A DNA stretch of 64,000 nt. Source: Pontibacter vulgaris (GTDB lineage Bacteria > Bacteroidota > Bacteroidia > Cytophagales > Hymenobacteraceae). Location: positions 930,001 through 994,000 of the forward strand of contig NZ_JAJVDH010000003.1 in NCBI RefSeq assembly GCF_022758145.1, in the 5' to 3' direction. Positions 1 through 9,222 of the stretch are shown in pieces. How positions within the stretch are numbered: position 1 is the first letter of the stretch; the number at the start of each line of letters is the position of its first letter. A program made the position numbers and the translations under genes. The notes under the pieces are model-generated. The model was not told the origin of the DNA, did no database searches, and worked only from the letters and a program-made list of their open reading frames with translations.

Positions 1-594
1 GAACACAGGGCTTGGGTCTACTTTACGAACAGGGGCAATATCTGAATGGCCTATAAAATTAGCAGTAGGAATATTATACTTTGTTTTCAGTGTGCCCAGC
101 ACCCCGATCAGGCTGGTCATTTGCGCTTCCGAAAATGGCTCTGACCCGTTGTTATCTAACTCAATACCAATAGAAGAAGAATTAAGATCGGTAGCATTTC
201 CCCATTTGCTTATCCCACCATGCCAGGCACGCAGGTAATCGTTCAGCATCTGGTATACTTTGCCATCGCGGCCAATGACATAATGTGCGCTAACCTTGGT
301 AGCTGGTTTGGTAAATGTATTCAGCGTTTGTTCTGTAGAGTTCTGCGCCGTGTGGTGAATAATTACATAGTTCGGCTTGCGCATATCAAAGTTAGTGGCA
401 CCTACCCAGTAATCGCCCTGCTTATAGGCCAGGCCTTCGGCATTGCCCAGCGGCGTTGCCCTTAAGGTGCGGGTATACGCCTTCAATTGTTTTTTATACG
501 ATCGGTTGGTGGCCGCATAAGGGTTAACTGCGCAAGAGGCCAGCACTATACTTGCCAATAAAAAGAAAGCAACCTGAGTTGGTAAAAACTTCAT
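1..594 (-). CDS. N-acetylmuramoyl-L-alanine amidase (Amidase_2), lipoprotein, C-terminus off the window
   Basis: This gene is read on the minus strand from ATG at 592-594 and runs off the left edge, so about 198 residues are visible. The start MKFLPTQVAFFLLASIVLAS followed by Cys is a lipoprotein leader. An Amidase_2/AmpD-like domain follows, with the zinc-ligand motif YVIIHHTAQNS, then SAHYVIGRDGKVYQM, AWHGG and a C-terminal FIGHSDIAPVRKVDP segment that carries the second His. Family knowledge: these zinc hydrolases cut the amide bond between MurNAc and the stem peptide. Its place beside a GH3/beta-lactamase fusion, MurQ and NamZ fits a role in digesting wall fragments. The family is clear; the precise substrate (muropeptide or anhydro-muropeptide) is inferred. 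Confidence 0.85.
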   Translation of the reverse strand, partial: MKFLPTQVAFFLLASIVLASCAVNPYAATNRSYKKQLKAYTRTLRATPLGNAEGLAYKQGDYWVGATNFDMRKPNYVIIHHTAQNSTEQTLNTFTKPATKVSAHYVIGRDGKVYQMLNDYLRAWHGGISKWGNATDLNSSSIGIELDNNGSEPFSEAQMTSLIGVLGTLKTKYNIPTANFIGHSDIAPVRKVDPSPVF

Positions 595-834
595 AAACCC
601 GATCTTTGTAACTATAGATTTTAAAATTTAAGCACTTTAATGAAAAATACAATAAGCCAGCCTTATAGAATTATATACAGTGACAGCTCTTACTAAAAAC
701 GAAGTATAAAATTACAAGACCCTAATATTGCTTTTATTTGCAGGATTTAAAAAAAATAACGCAAATAAAAATGCAAACCAGCTGAATCCTATTAAATTGC
801 AGTAATAACTGCTTTACCAAAAACCCTGATTACT

Positions 835-3800
835 TTGAAAAAGAATCAATTTATCTCTCTGTTACTCATCTGCATGATGATGGTTGGCCTGCATAATTTG
901 CAGGCTCAGTCTAAAAAAGCAAAAATCCGCAAGGCTCCTGTAAAAAAAGCAGCCGCGCCTGTTTTTAATCCTGATCAGGACCCGCCTTTCCTGAATGCAA
1001 ATCAGAAGTGGGTAGACTCTGTTTTCAAGTCTTTAACTCCTGACGAGCGCATTGCCCAGCTGATCATGATCCCGGTGTATTCGAACAAAAACCAGGCACA
1101 CATCGACTCTATCAGCACCCTTATCAAAACTTATAAAGTGGGTGGGGTAATATTTTTCCAGGGTGGGCCGGTACGTCAGGCCAAAATGACTAACCGCTAC
1201 CAGCAGGAAAGCAAAGTACCCCTGATGGTGTCTATCGACGGGGAGTGGGGATTAGCCATGCGCCTTGACAGCACTGTACGTTTCCCGTACCAGATGGCCT
1301 TAGGCGGCATAGATAACGAGAAGCTTATTTACGATATGGGCGTGGAAATTGCCCGCCAGTGCAAGCGCCTGGGCGTACATGTAAACTTTGCCCCTACTGT
1401 AGATATCAACAACAACGCCAACAACCCTGTTATCGGCTTCCGCTCTTTCGGTGAAGACAAGTATAACGTAGCCAGCAAATCACTGGCTTACATGAAAGGT
1501 ATGCAGGACCAGCATGTACTGGCAAGCGCCAAGCACTTTCCTGGCCACGGCGATACTAACGTAGATTCACACTATGGACTTCCGCTGATCAACTTTTCCC
1601 GCATCCGCCTGGACTCTGTGGAGCTACACCCTTTCCGTGCACTGATGAAGAACGGCTTAGGCAGTGTTATGGTGGCGCACATGAACATACCGGTATTAGA
1701 CAACACCGTTAACCTTGCTTCTACACTCTCTAAACCTATAGTTACTGACCTGCTTAAGAACGAACTGAAGTATAAAGGACTCGTGTTTACGGATGCTTTG
1801 AATATGCAGGGTGTTGCTAAATTTTACCCTCCGGGGGTGGTTGATGTAAAGGCTTTGCTTGCCGGTAACGATGTGTTGCTGAACACCATGGATGTAAAAA
1901 CCACCATTGCAGAAGTTAAAAAAGCAATTGCCAACAAAGAAATTACCCAGGCCGAGATTGACGCCCGCGTACGTAAAGTACTGGCTGCCAAACAATGGGT
2001 AGGCCTGGATAAATGGCAACCGATCGAGACGGCACACCTGGTGGAAGACCTGAACAACCCACACGCCAATTACCTGACCCGCCAGTTAACAGAAGCTTCG
2101 CTTACACTGCTGCGCAACAAGAACAACATACTTCCTATCCATTCGCTGGACACGCTTAAAGTAGCGGCTTTAGCAATTGGCACAACAAAAGAGACAAATT
2201 TCCAGCGTGACCTGGCACGTTATACCCAGGTAGATACCTTCTTCCTTTCGCCAACCAGCACCATTGCCGATCTGCAAAAACTGAAAGAGAAGCTGCAAAA
2301 CTATAACCTGATCATAGCTGGCGTACACCAGTTACAGTTAAAAGCCGGTAGCGGCACTTTTGGCATTACCGCCGAAATGAACCTGTTCCTGAAAGACCTG
2401 ATGCGCTCTAAACGTACTATTGTAGGTGTGTTTGGTAATGTATACAGCCTGGCCAAGTTCGAAAATATCGAAAAAGCAGATGCTGTAATTGCAGCTTACC
2501 AGGAAAACGCCCTGACCCAGGACCTGACTGCCCAGATGATATTTGGAGGCATTGGTGCTAAAGGTAAATTACCTGTAACAGTTAGCAACAGCTTTAAAAT
2601 CGGAGATGGCCTGCAAACGCAAGGTGGCGTTCGTTTAGCTTATTCTGTGCCGGAAGCTGTTGGTATTAGAACGCAGGACCTGGCAGGTATCGATTCGCTT
2701 GTGCACCAGGCCATAGCGGAAAAAGCAACCCCTGGCGCGCAGGTACTTGTAGCCAAAAACGGGAAAGTAATTTACTACAAATCATTCGGTTACCATACTT
2801 ACGACAACAAAACGCCGGTACATAACACAGATTTGTATGACATGGCATCGGTAACCAAGATCAGCACATCGCTGGCTGCTTTCATGAAGTTAAAAGGCGA
2901 AGGCCGCTTCGATGTTGATAAAACCCTTGGTGAGTACCTGCCACTGGTAAAAGGCACTAACAAAGAAAACCTGAAGTACCGCGATATTCTGACGCACCAG
3001 GCACGCCTGTACGCCTGGATCCCGTTCTGGAAAGAAACTGTAAAGAAGAACGGTAAATTTAAGTGGAGAACATTTAAAGCAGATTCTTCGGCCCGCTTCC
3101 CGATCAAAGTAGCTCAGAACCTGTACATCCACCGCAAGTATTCTGATAAGATCTATAAAAGTATACTTGAATCTCCGCTGAACGAGAAGCCGGGTTATGT
3201 ATACAGCGACCTGTCGTTTATACTTGCTCCGCTGGTAGTACAGAACATTGTTGGCCAGGATTTCGAATCTTACCTGAAAGAGAATATTTACAAGCCGATT
3301 GGCGCTACTACGCTTACTTTTAATCCTTATAAATATTACCCGCAATCGCGCATTGTGCCAACCGAATTTGAGCCACACTTCAGAAAGCAATTGCTGCACG
3401 GTACCGTGCACGACGAAGGTGCTGCCATGTTGGGTGGCGTTAGCGGCCATGCCGGCTTATTCGGAAACGCCAACGACCTTGCCAAACTGATGCAGTTATA
3501 CTTGCAGGATGGTACTTACGGTTATAAGCGCTACATCAGCGGCAACACGGTAAGCGAGTTTAGCAAATGTCAGTTCTGCGACCAAGGTAACTACCGCGCC
3601 ATTGGTTTCGACCGACCATCCAAGCCGGGAACTGAGAATGGCAATGCAGCCAAGAGCGCGCCAGTTGAAAGCTTTGGGCACTCCGGTTTTACAGGAACTT
3701 ATACCTGGATAGACCCTGTAAATGACATCGTTTATGTGTTCCTGTCTAACCGCGTTAACCCAACACGCGAGAACAGCAAGTTAAGCAAGCTGAATACCCG

Positions 3801-3876
3801 CACCAGCGTTCTGCAGGTAGTATATGATGCTATGGAGAAAGCTAAAAAGACCCCAGAAACATCCATTGCTCAATAA
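835..3876 (+). CDS. GH3 beta-N-acetylhexosaminidase (NagZ type) fused to a class C beta-lactamase-fold domain
   Basis: This 1013-residue secreted protein has two enzymes in one chain. After a signal peptide (MKKNQFISLLLICMMMVGLH, cut near LQAQS) comes a GH3 domain (about 55-600) with the NagZ signature KHFPGHGDT at 233-241, which supplies the catalytic His/Asp pair, and the nucleophile in FTDALNMQ at D320. The C-terminal part (about 640-1000) is a serine beta-lactamase/esterase-like fold with S672-x-x-K675, Y790-S-D792 and H949-S-G951. Family knowledge: NagZ removes GlcNAc from GlcNAc-MurNAc products, while the second domain resembles D-Ala peptidases and AmiE-like hydrolases. TTG at 835 is the only usable start, because an in-frame stop lies at 793. 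The substrate is inferred from the locus. Confidence 0.9.
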   Translation: MKKNQFISLLLICMMMVGLHNLQAQSKKAKIRKAPVKKAAAPVFNPDQDPPFLNANQKWVDSVFKSLTPDERIAQLIMIPVYSNKNQAHIDSISTLIKTYKVGGVIFFQGGPVRQAKMTNRYQQESKVPLMVSIDGEWGLAMRLDSTVRFPYQMALGGIDNEKLIYDMGVEIARQCKRLGVHVNFAPTVDINNNANNPVIGFRSFGEDKYNVASKSLAYMKGMQDQHVLASAKHFPGHGDTNVDSHYGLPLINFSRIRLDSVELHPFRALMKNGLGSVMVAHMNIPVLDNTVNLASTLSKPIVTDLLKNELKYKGLVFTDALNMQGVAKFYPPGVVDVKALLAGNDVLLNTMDVKTTIAEVKKAIANKEITQAEIDARVRKVLAAKQWVGLDKWQPIETAHLVEDLNNPHANYLTRQLTEASLTLLRNKNNILPIHSLDTLKVAALAIGTTKETNFQRDLARYTQVDTFFLSPTSTIADLQKLKEKLQNYNLIIAGVHQLQLKAGSGTFGITAEMNLFLKDLMRSKRTIVGVFGNVYSLAKFENIEKADAVIAAYQENALTQDLTAQMIFGGIGAKGKLPVTVSNSFKIGDGLQTQGGVRLAYSVPEAVGIRTQDLAGIDSLVHQAIAEKATPGAQVLVAKNGKVIYYKSFGYHTYDNKTPVHNTDLYDMASVTKISTSLAAFMKLKGEGRFDVDKTLGEYLPLVKGTNKENLKYRDILTHQARLYAWIPFWKETVKKNGKFKWRTFKADSSARFPIKVAQNLYIHRKYSDKIYKSILESPLNEKPGYVYSDLSFILAPLVVQNIVGQDFESYLKENIYKPIGATTLTFNPYKYYPQSRIVPTEFEPHFRKQLLHGTVHDEGAAMLGGVSGHAGLFGNANDLAKLMQLYLQDGTYGYKRYISGNTVSEFSKCQFCDQGNYRAIGFDRPSKPGTENGNAAKSAPVESFGHSGFTGTYTWIDPVNDIVYVFLSNRVNPTRENSKLSKLNTRTSVLQVVYDAMEKAKKTPETSIAQ

Positions 3877-3894
3877 CAATTTCACTACAATAGC

Positions 3895-3931
3895 AACAGC
3901 CGCCTGGAAAATTCCGGGCGGCTGTTTTTTT
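3895..3931 (+). terminator. Rho-independent terminator after the GH3 fusion gene
   Basis: A GC-rich hairpin with arms cagccgcc and ggcggctg is followed by a run of Ts, directly after the stop codon at 3876. Confidence 0.85.
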
Positions 3932-3954
3932 ATCCTCAATAACTATAAAATTTA

Positions 3955-4016
3955 AAGTATAACTGTTAAATTATACTTCCGGAAGTATAATTTAACAGTT
4001 ATACTTCCGGAAGTAT
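3955..4016. repeat. 52-bp perfect palindrome plus a second partial copy
   Basis: Bases 3955-3980 are exactly complementary to 3981-4006, with no spacer (centre CCGG at 3979-3982). A second 16-base palindrome, atacttccggaagtat, follows at 4001-4016 and overlaps the right arm. Both arms start and end with the TATACTT/AAGTATA heptamer. The repeat sits between a terminator and the next gene. It could extrude as a cruciform or form a long RNA hairpin. Confidence 0.9.
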
Positions 4017-4080
4017 AAACCTAAACACAGGCATATAAGCCTGAAACTAAGCTACCTTTATCTTTCAACCGATACAATTT

Positions 4081-5256
4081 ATGAACAAAGCCGCTGTGGT
4101 TAGTAATTATGCAGACACGGGTCTGTTGCCAAACAAAACCTCCGACCGATACCTTGCACTCGATGTACTGCGGGGGATGACAATTGCCCTGATGGTGATC
4201 GTGAATAACCCCGGAAGCTGGGGCAGTATTTATGCTCCTTTTAAGCACGCTGCCTGGCACGGCTTTACCATTACCGACCTGGTTTTCCCGTCTTTTTTGT
4301 TTGTGGTTGGCAACGCCACGAGCTTCAGCATGCGCAAGTTCGAAAAGCAGTCTGATTCTGTTTTCCTTCGCAAAGTTGTAAAAAGAACGGTTCTAATCTT
4401 CCTGATCGGTTTGTTCCTTAACCTTTTCCCGTTCGTGAAGTGGTCAGATGCAGGTGAGTTGGTAATGAAAGATTTTACGGCCGTGCGTATTCTGGGTGTG
4501 TTGCAACGCATTGCGCTTTGTTATTTTATTGCCTCGCTGGTTATTCGGTATTTAAAGTATAACGGTGCAATGGTTTTTGGCATTGCAACGTTGTTGGCTT
4601 ACTGGGCTATCATGTACTTCTTCGGCGACCCAACCGACCCGTATAGCCTGGAAGGTAATGCTGCCCTGAAATTCGATCGCCTGTTTTTACCTGAGGCAAA
4701 CACCTACAAAGGCTTTGGCATACCTTTCGATCCGGAAGGATTGCTGAGCACATTGCCTGCTGCCGTTAATGTAATTGCAGGTTATTTTGCAGGCGTTTTC
4801 ATCCAGAAAAATGGCAACAACTTAAACTCGGTATTTAAGTTAAACCTGGCTGGCGCTGCACTGGTAGCTGTAGCTTTTGTATGGGATTTATACTTTCCGA
4901 TCAACAAACCACTTTGGACAAGCTCTTACGTGCTGCACTCAGTTGGGCTTAGCCTGATCATACTTGGCGTACTCATGTTTATAATCGAGATTGCCGGTTA
5001 CGTAAAATGGTCATACTTCTTTGAGGCATTCGGTAAAAACCCGCTGTTCATTTTTGCTTTCGCCACGCTGGTAATTAAGCTGTTAAACTTCATTAAAATT
5101 GGTGATGTAAGCCTGCAAAAATGGATCTATGAGCGCTTATTCCTGACATGGTCTGAAGGCGAAACAGCCTCTTTGCTTTTTGCAGTTTCATACATGCTGG
5201 TTATGTGGCTGGTAGGCTTCTGGATGGATAAGAAAAAGATCTATGTAAAAGTATAG
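4081..5256 (+). CDS. Heparan-alpha-glucosaminide N-acetyltransferase-like membrane protein (NagX/DUF5009 type)
   Basis: This 391-residue polytopic membrane protein has about ten hydrophobic segments. The N-terminal block RYLALDVLRGMTIALMVIVN, then NNPGSWGSIYAPFKHAAWHG and TDLVFPSFLFVVGNA, is typical of the HGSNAT/NagX family. The human member carries acetyl from cytoplasmic acetyl-CoA to terminal glucosamine on the other side of the lysosomal membrane. Bacterial NagX proteins sit in N-acetylglucosamine utilisation clusters. Here the gene follows the NagZ-type fusion by about 200 bp across a terminator and palindrome, which suits re-acetylation of periplasmic glucosamine residues. The family call is firm; the reaction in this organism is inferred. 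Confidence 0.85.
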   Translation: MNKAAVVSNYADTGLLPNKTSDRYLALDVLRGMTIALMVIVNNPGSWGSIYAPFKHAAWHGFTITDLVFPSFLFVVGNATSFSMRKFEKQSDSVFLRKVVKRTVLIFLIGLFLNLFPFVKWSDAGELVMKDFTAVRILGVLQRIALCYFIASLVIRYLKYNGAMVFGIATLLAYWAIMYFFGDPTDPYSLEGNAALKFDRLFLPEANTYKGFGIPFDPEGLLSTLPAAVNVIAGYFAGVFIQKNGNNLNSVFKLNLAGAALVAVAFVWDLYFPINKPLWTSSYVLHSVGLSLIILGVLMFIIEIAGYVKWSYFFEAFGKNPLFIFAFATLVIKLLNFIKIGDVSLQKWIYERLFLTWSEGETASLLFAVSYMLVMWLVGFWMDKKKIYVKV

Positions 5257-5299
5257 CCTCCGTTTTATACTTGCTTGTTTAGCTATAAAGCATAAAGTT

Positions 5300-5357
5300 A
5301 AGAAGCCCGCCTGCTCCGCAAACCTGAAAAGGACGTGAAGCAGGCGGGCTTCTTTTT
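5300..5357 (+). terminator. Strong hairpin terminator
   Basis: Arms aagaagcccgcctgct (5300-5315) and agcaggcgggcttctt (5339-5354) are fully complementary and are followed by Ts. It ends the acetyltransferase transcript. Confidence 0.85.
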
Positions 5358-5431
5358 TACTTATAAATTACTACTTGCCTGATCTGTTAAATCATCTTAA
5401 AAGATACTCACCTATTATATAAAAAATAATT

Positions 5432-5439
5432 TATATTTG
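5432..5439 (+). promoter_or_regulatory. Bacteroidota -7 box TAtaTTTG ahead of the DeoR gene
   Basis: TATATTTG matches the Bacteroidota sigma-A -7 consensus TAnnTTTG. It lies 27 bp before the ATG at 5467, so transcription would start near 5446. This argues against the upstream TTG at 5437, which falls inside the box. No clear -33 TTG is seen. Confidence 0.45.
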
Positions 5440-5466
5440 GATGATTACCATACAAACCACGATAAC

Positions 5467-6210
5467 ATGCTAAAGGAAGAACGTCAGTCTTTTATCATAA
5501 AACAGATAAATATACACAACAAGGTACTTTCTTCGGACCTGAGCCTAAAGCTTAATGTGTCGGAGGATACAGTGAGAAGAGACCTGCACGAGCTAGCCGA
5601 AAGCGGCAAAATATTGAAAGTACATGGTGGCGCGCTGTCTAAATCTTTCCATAATCCGTTTCAGCAGATCGAGGTTTACGCCAAAGAATCAAAGAAAGAA
5701 ATTGCACGCAAAACAATACAGTTGCTGCAGGATGGCATGACGGTGCTGGTAGGTGGAGGAACAACCATGATAGAAGTGGCCCGCATGATACCGGATACCC
5801 TGAAATGTACTTTTTTTACTGTAAGCCCGCTTGTTGCGCTGGAGCTTGCCGAACGTTCTAATAGCACTGTTATACTTTTAGGAGGGCAGCTTTCCAAGAA
5901 CTCGCATATTATGATAGGCTCACAGGTAGTTAATCAACTTTCCGAAATCCGGGTAGACCTGTGTATACTTGGCACCAACAGTATTTCGCTGGAAGATGGC
6001 CTTACAGATTCTGACTGGGAAGTGGTGCAGGTAAAAAAAGCCATGATACGATCTTCAAAAAAAGTAGCCATCATGAGTATTGCTGAAAAACTGGACTCAG
6101 TGCAGAACATGAAAGTATGCGACCTCAACTCTATTCATTACCTGATAACAGATATTAAACCAACTGACCCTTCTCTAAAAGAATACGCAAGAATAATTAC
6201 CGTGCTATAG
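5467..6210 (+). CDS. DeoR-family transcriptional regulator
   Basis: This 247-residue regulator has an N-terminal winged helix (MLKEERQSFIIKQINIHNKV, then SSDLSLKLNVSEDTVRRDL) and the typical KVHGGALS linker, followed by a DeoRC sugar-phosphate sensor domain with VLVGGGTTM, LLGGQL and LGTNSISLEDGLTDSD. Family knowledge: DeoR repressors respond to phosphorylated sugars. In a cluster with MurQ, a plausible effector is MurNAc-6-P or GlcNAc-6-P (inference). ATG at 5467 is preferred over a TTG 30 bp upstream, because that TTG lies inside a -7 promoter box and the extra ten residues are not typical of the family. Confidence 0.88.
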   Translation: MLKEERQSFIIKQINIHNKVLSSDLSLKLNVSEDTVRRDLHELAESGKILKVHGGALSKSFHNPFQQIEVYAKESKKEIARKTIQLLQDGMTVLVGGGTTMIEVARMIPDTLKCTFFTVSPLVALELAERSNSTVILLGGQLSKNSHIMIGSQVVNQLSEIRVDLCILGTNSISLEDGLTDSDWEVVQVKKAMIRSSKKVAIMSIAEKLDSVQNMKVCDLNSIHYLITDIKPTDPSLKEYARIITVL

Positions 6211-6320
6211 TCCTTTACACTTGGCGCAAGTATAGTTAGGGATAACGCCAGTTACGAACGGGATGCCATAAGCAACCACTAGTTATCGCTTTGCTCAAAC
6301 TGGCAGCATCAACGGATTAT

Positions 6321-6364
6321 AAAGCAAATCGCCCGCTTCTTTTGGGGAGCGGGCGATTTGCTTT
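6321..6364. terminator. Bidirectional terminator between convergent genes
   Basis: Arms aaagcaaatcgcccgct and agcgggcgatttgcttt are perfectly complementary around a ten-base loop. It lies between the plus-strand deoR gene and the minus-strand dehydrogenase gene, so it can serve both. Confidence 0.8.
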
Positions 6365-6380
6365 ATACTTTGTTTATACT

Positions 6381-9209
6381 TTAAATACACTCATCCAGCA
6401 TGTACACGATCGATTCGTAGTTTTTACCTACTGCCTCGGTCATGGCCATTTCGCAGGTTTTAGCCGATGAATAATAACCGTCGTACTCGCATTGTTTTAC
6501 TTCGGTTGCTTCTGGCAAAGTAGCTGAAGCCGTAAGCTCCGGCACCAAGAAACCTCGGTCGCCGGCCATGCCGCAACAGTCTGCGTGAATGGGCACCGTT
6601 ACTTCTTCTGCCAGTTGTTTGGCTATACTTACAAATTTACCTTCGAGCCCCATTTTCTGCAGCGAGCAAACCGGGTGCAGCACCACGCGCTCTTTTTTTC
6701 GCAGCACGTTTGCTTTTGGCAACAGGTAATCGGCAATATAATCTATATTATCGATAATGCGGATGGCATCGAATTTCTGCTTGTTTTCCGGTGTAAGTAC
6801 CGGGCGGCAATGCTGCAAAGTATAAGTACAGGAAGTAATATCCAGCACCAGTGGCAGGCGACCTCCGTCGGTCCATTTCCAGATCTTCTGAATTGTTTCG
6901 TTGGCGGTATAAATAAAAGCCTGGCTGTATCCTTTAGAGGAAAATATCTGCCCGCAGCAGGTACTTTGTGCATCCTGCGGTATCATAAATTTCACTCCTA
7001 TCTTTTCAGAAACGCTGATAAAGGTTTCGATAATATTTTTTTTACCTCCTTCAGCGCCACCCATCGTGCGGGAAATACAGGTAGGGTAGTATACTACTTC
7101 TGCCTGCTGCTGTACTTTCTGCTCAGACCAGGATTTATACTTTGAAAAACCCGGAACAGGCTCGAGTAAATTAGACCACAACGGCATAGCCGGTACCACG
7201 TTTTTCACTCCCTGGGTTAGTTTAGCCAGTGTGTTTGCGCCTAATACCTTATTTATTCCTACCCCGGCTATCAACCCAACTTTTACGATAGCTGAAACCG
7301 GCTTGAAGTTTTTTGCTACCAGCAGCGCCAGGCTATTCGAAATATCATTGTGGCTTTCGCGGCGCAGGCGTTTTACAAGATCGCCTGTATTAATATCAAC
7401 CGGGCATGCAGTAGAGCACAAACCATCTACAGCGCAGGTATCAAGGCCATCGTACTGGTATTGCTCCAGTAGCTCGTCATGCTGTTTTTTCTGTCCCTTA
7501 CTTTTCAGGTTGAGCAGTTCCCGTCTTACTACAATGCGTTGGCGTGGTGTAAGCGTGAGGTTACGGCTCGGGCATTTGTGTTCGCAGAAACCGCATTCCA
7601 TGCACCTGTCCACTTCCTCTTCCACCTTTGGCAGGTCTTTCAGGTTTTGGATATGCGCATTTTTATCGCTGTTGATGATCACGCCCGGGTTAAGCAGGTT
7701 CTTCGGATCAACCACTTCTTTCAGCGATTTCATGATCTGGTAGATCTCGCCACCCCACTCCGTTTCTACAAACGGCGCCATGTTGCGGCCGGTACCATGC
7801 TCGGCTTTCAGGGCGCCGTTATACTTTTGCACCACCAGTTCCACCACTTCTTTCAGGAAACGGTCGTAACGCTCAATTTCTGTTTTATTATCGAAAGCCT
7901 GCGTTACCACAAAGTGGATATTACCATCTTTGGCGTGGCCGAAAATGATGGCGTTAGTATAGTTATACTTCAAGAAAAGCTCCTGCAGGTCAAGTATAGC
8001 ATCGCCCAGTTTTGCTACCGGCACGGCAATATCTTCGAGCAGCACTGTTGTACCACTGGCACGCACAGCACCTACGGCCGGGAACATCCCTTTTCGCACT
8101 TTCCACAGAAATGCCTGCTCTATCGGGTCGGTAGTAAATACAGGCTGCTCCAGCAAAGCCAGCTCCGGCGACAGCGCCATAAAGCTGAGTATCTTTTCCT
8201 GCACCTCTTCAGATGTATTGGCCTGATACTCTACGAGCAAAGCTGCAGCCATTTCCGGTAAGGTTTTGATTACTGCCGGCACGCCCGCCATGTGTTCTAT
8301 TGAGCGCAACGATGCACGGTCCATTAACTCTACAGCTTCCGCACCCGACACTGTCAGAGGTACTATAGCCTGACAGGCAGCATAAATATCCGGGAAGTAT
8401 AAAAGTGCAGTAGACTTGGCAGGGTAATCAGGCACCGTTTGCAATACCGCTTCGGCTATAAAGCCCAGCGTTCCTTCTGCCCCGATTAGCAAATGCGCCA
8501 GTATATCGAGCGGGTGCTCAAAATCGATGAAAGCATTAACAGAGTAGCCAACCGTATTTTTGGTTTTATACTTGTGCCGGATAAGATCGTGGAGTTCCGG
8601 GTTATGCTGAATCTGCGCTTTTAATTCCTGCAGTTTCAGATATAATTCGGGGCATTCTGTTTCAAACCTTATGTAGTCTGCCTGCGCTTCGGTAGTATAG
8701 GTTTTTCCGTTTGGTAATACAAAGCGGATAAACCGGGTAGTATGGTAGGAATTCTTACTGACGCCGCAGCACATACCGCTGGCGTTATTGGAAAGTATAC
8801 CACCCATCATGGCCGAATTTATACTTGCCGGGTCCGGGCCTATCTTGCGTTTATACCTGCGCAGGTGCGCATTCACAATACCACCAATAATGCCGGGCTG
8901 CACCCGTACCATTTCACCCTCTTGCTCTACGGTAATCCTGTTCCAGAACTGGCTCAGATCTACCAGTATACCATCTGTTATAGATTGCCCCGAAAGGCTG
9001 GTACCGGCTGTACGGAAGGTAAGCGGAATGTTATGTGTATGCGAAAGCGCGAACAGATTTATTACTTCTTCTTCTGAAACAGGCTGCACCACGGCTTTTG
9101 GCCTGAGGTAGTAAAAGCCCGCGTCAGAAGCGTAAGACACGACATCAATCAGCCGCGCCCGTATGCGTGCTTTTGGCAAAACACTTTCCAAAAGCTTTTC
9201 AATTTCCAT
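6381..9209 (-). CDS. FAD-binding and Fe-S (CCG-domain) D-lactate-type dehydrogenase
   Basis: This 942-residue protein joins an FAD-binding_4 domain (about 40-260, with RTAGTSLSGQ and GAEGTLGFI), an FAD-oxidase C domain (GHAKDGNIHF, EHGTGR), two ferredoxin-like clusters starting at C536 (CMECGFCEHKCP, then CAVDGLCSTACP) and CCG-type cysteine-rich motifs at C751-C752-G and C878-C879-G. This is the architecture of respiratory D-lactate/2-hydroxyacid dehydrogenases, which pass electrons to the quinone or cytochrome pool. It is the last gene of a unit with the symporter 13 bp upstream. MurQ in the same locus releases D-lactate from MurNAc-6-P, so oxidation of that lactate is the likely job; glycolate or another 2-hydroxyacid remains possible. 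Confidence 0.88.
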   Translation of the reverse strand: MEIEKLLESVLPKARIRARLIDVVSYASDAGFYYLRPKAVVQPVSEEEVINLFALSHTHNIPLTFRTAGTSLSGQSITDGILVDLSQFWNRITVEQEGEMVRVQPGIIGGIVNAHLRRYKRKIGPDPASINSAMMGGILSNNASGMCCGVSKNSYHTTRFIRFVLPNGKTYTTEAQADYIRFETECPELYLKLQELKAQIQHNPELHDLIRHKYKTKNTVGYSVNAFIDFEHPLDILAHLLIGAEGTLGFIAEAVLQTVPDYPAKSTALLYFPDIYAACQAIVPLTVSGAEAVELMDRASLRSIEHMAGVPAVIKTLPEMAAALLVEYQANTSEEVQEKILSFMALSPELALLEQPVFTTDPIEQAFLWKVRKGMFPAVGAVRASGTTVLLEDIAVPVAKLGDAILDLQELFLKYNYTNAIIFGHAKDGNIHFVVTQAFDNKTEIERYDRFLKEVVELVVQKYNGALKAEHGTGRNMAPFVETEWGGEIYQIMKSLKEVVDPKNLLNPGVIINSDKNAHIQNLKDLPKVEEEVDRCMECGFCEHKCPSRNLTLTPRQRIVVRRELLNLKSKGQKKQHDELLEQYQYDGLDTCAVDGLCSTACPVDINTGDLVKRLRRESHNDISNSLALLVAKNFKPVSAIVKVGLIAGVGINKVLGANTLAKLTQGVKNVVPAMPLWSNLLEPVPGFSKYKSWSEQKVQQQAEVVYYPTCISRTMGGAEGGKKNIIETFISVSEKIGVKFMIPQDAQSTCCGQIFSSKGYSQAFIYTANETIQKIWKWTDGGRLPLVLDITSCTYTLQHCRPVLTPENKQKFDAIRIIDNIDYIADYLLPKANVLRKKERVVLHPVCSLQKMGLEGKFVSIAKQLAEEVTVPIHADCCGMAGDRGFLVPELTASATLPEATEVKQCEYDGYYSSAKTCEMAMTEAVGKNYESIVYMLDECI

Positions 9210-9222
9210 AAAGGATGTATGC

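Noticed and set aside
5437-5466. TTG start of the DeoR gene
   Set aside because: It overlaps a TATATTTG -7 box and adds residues without family similarity.
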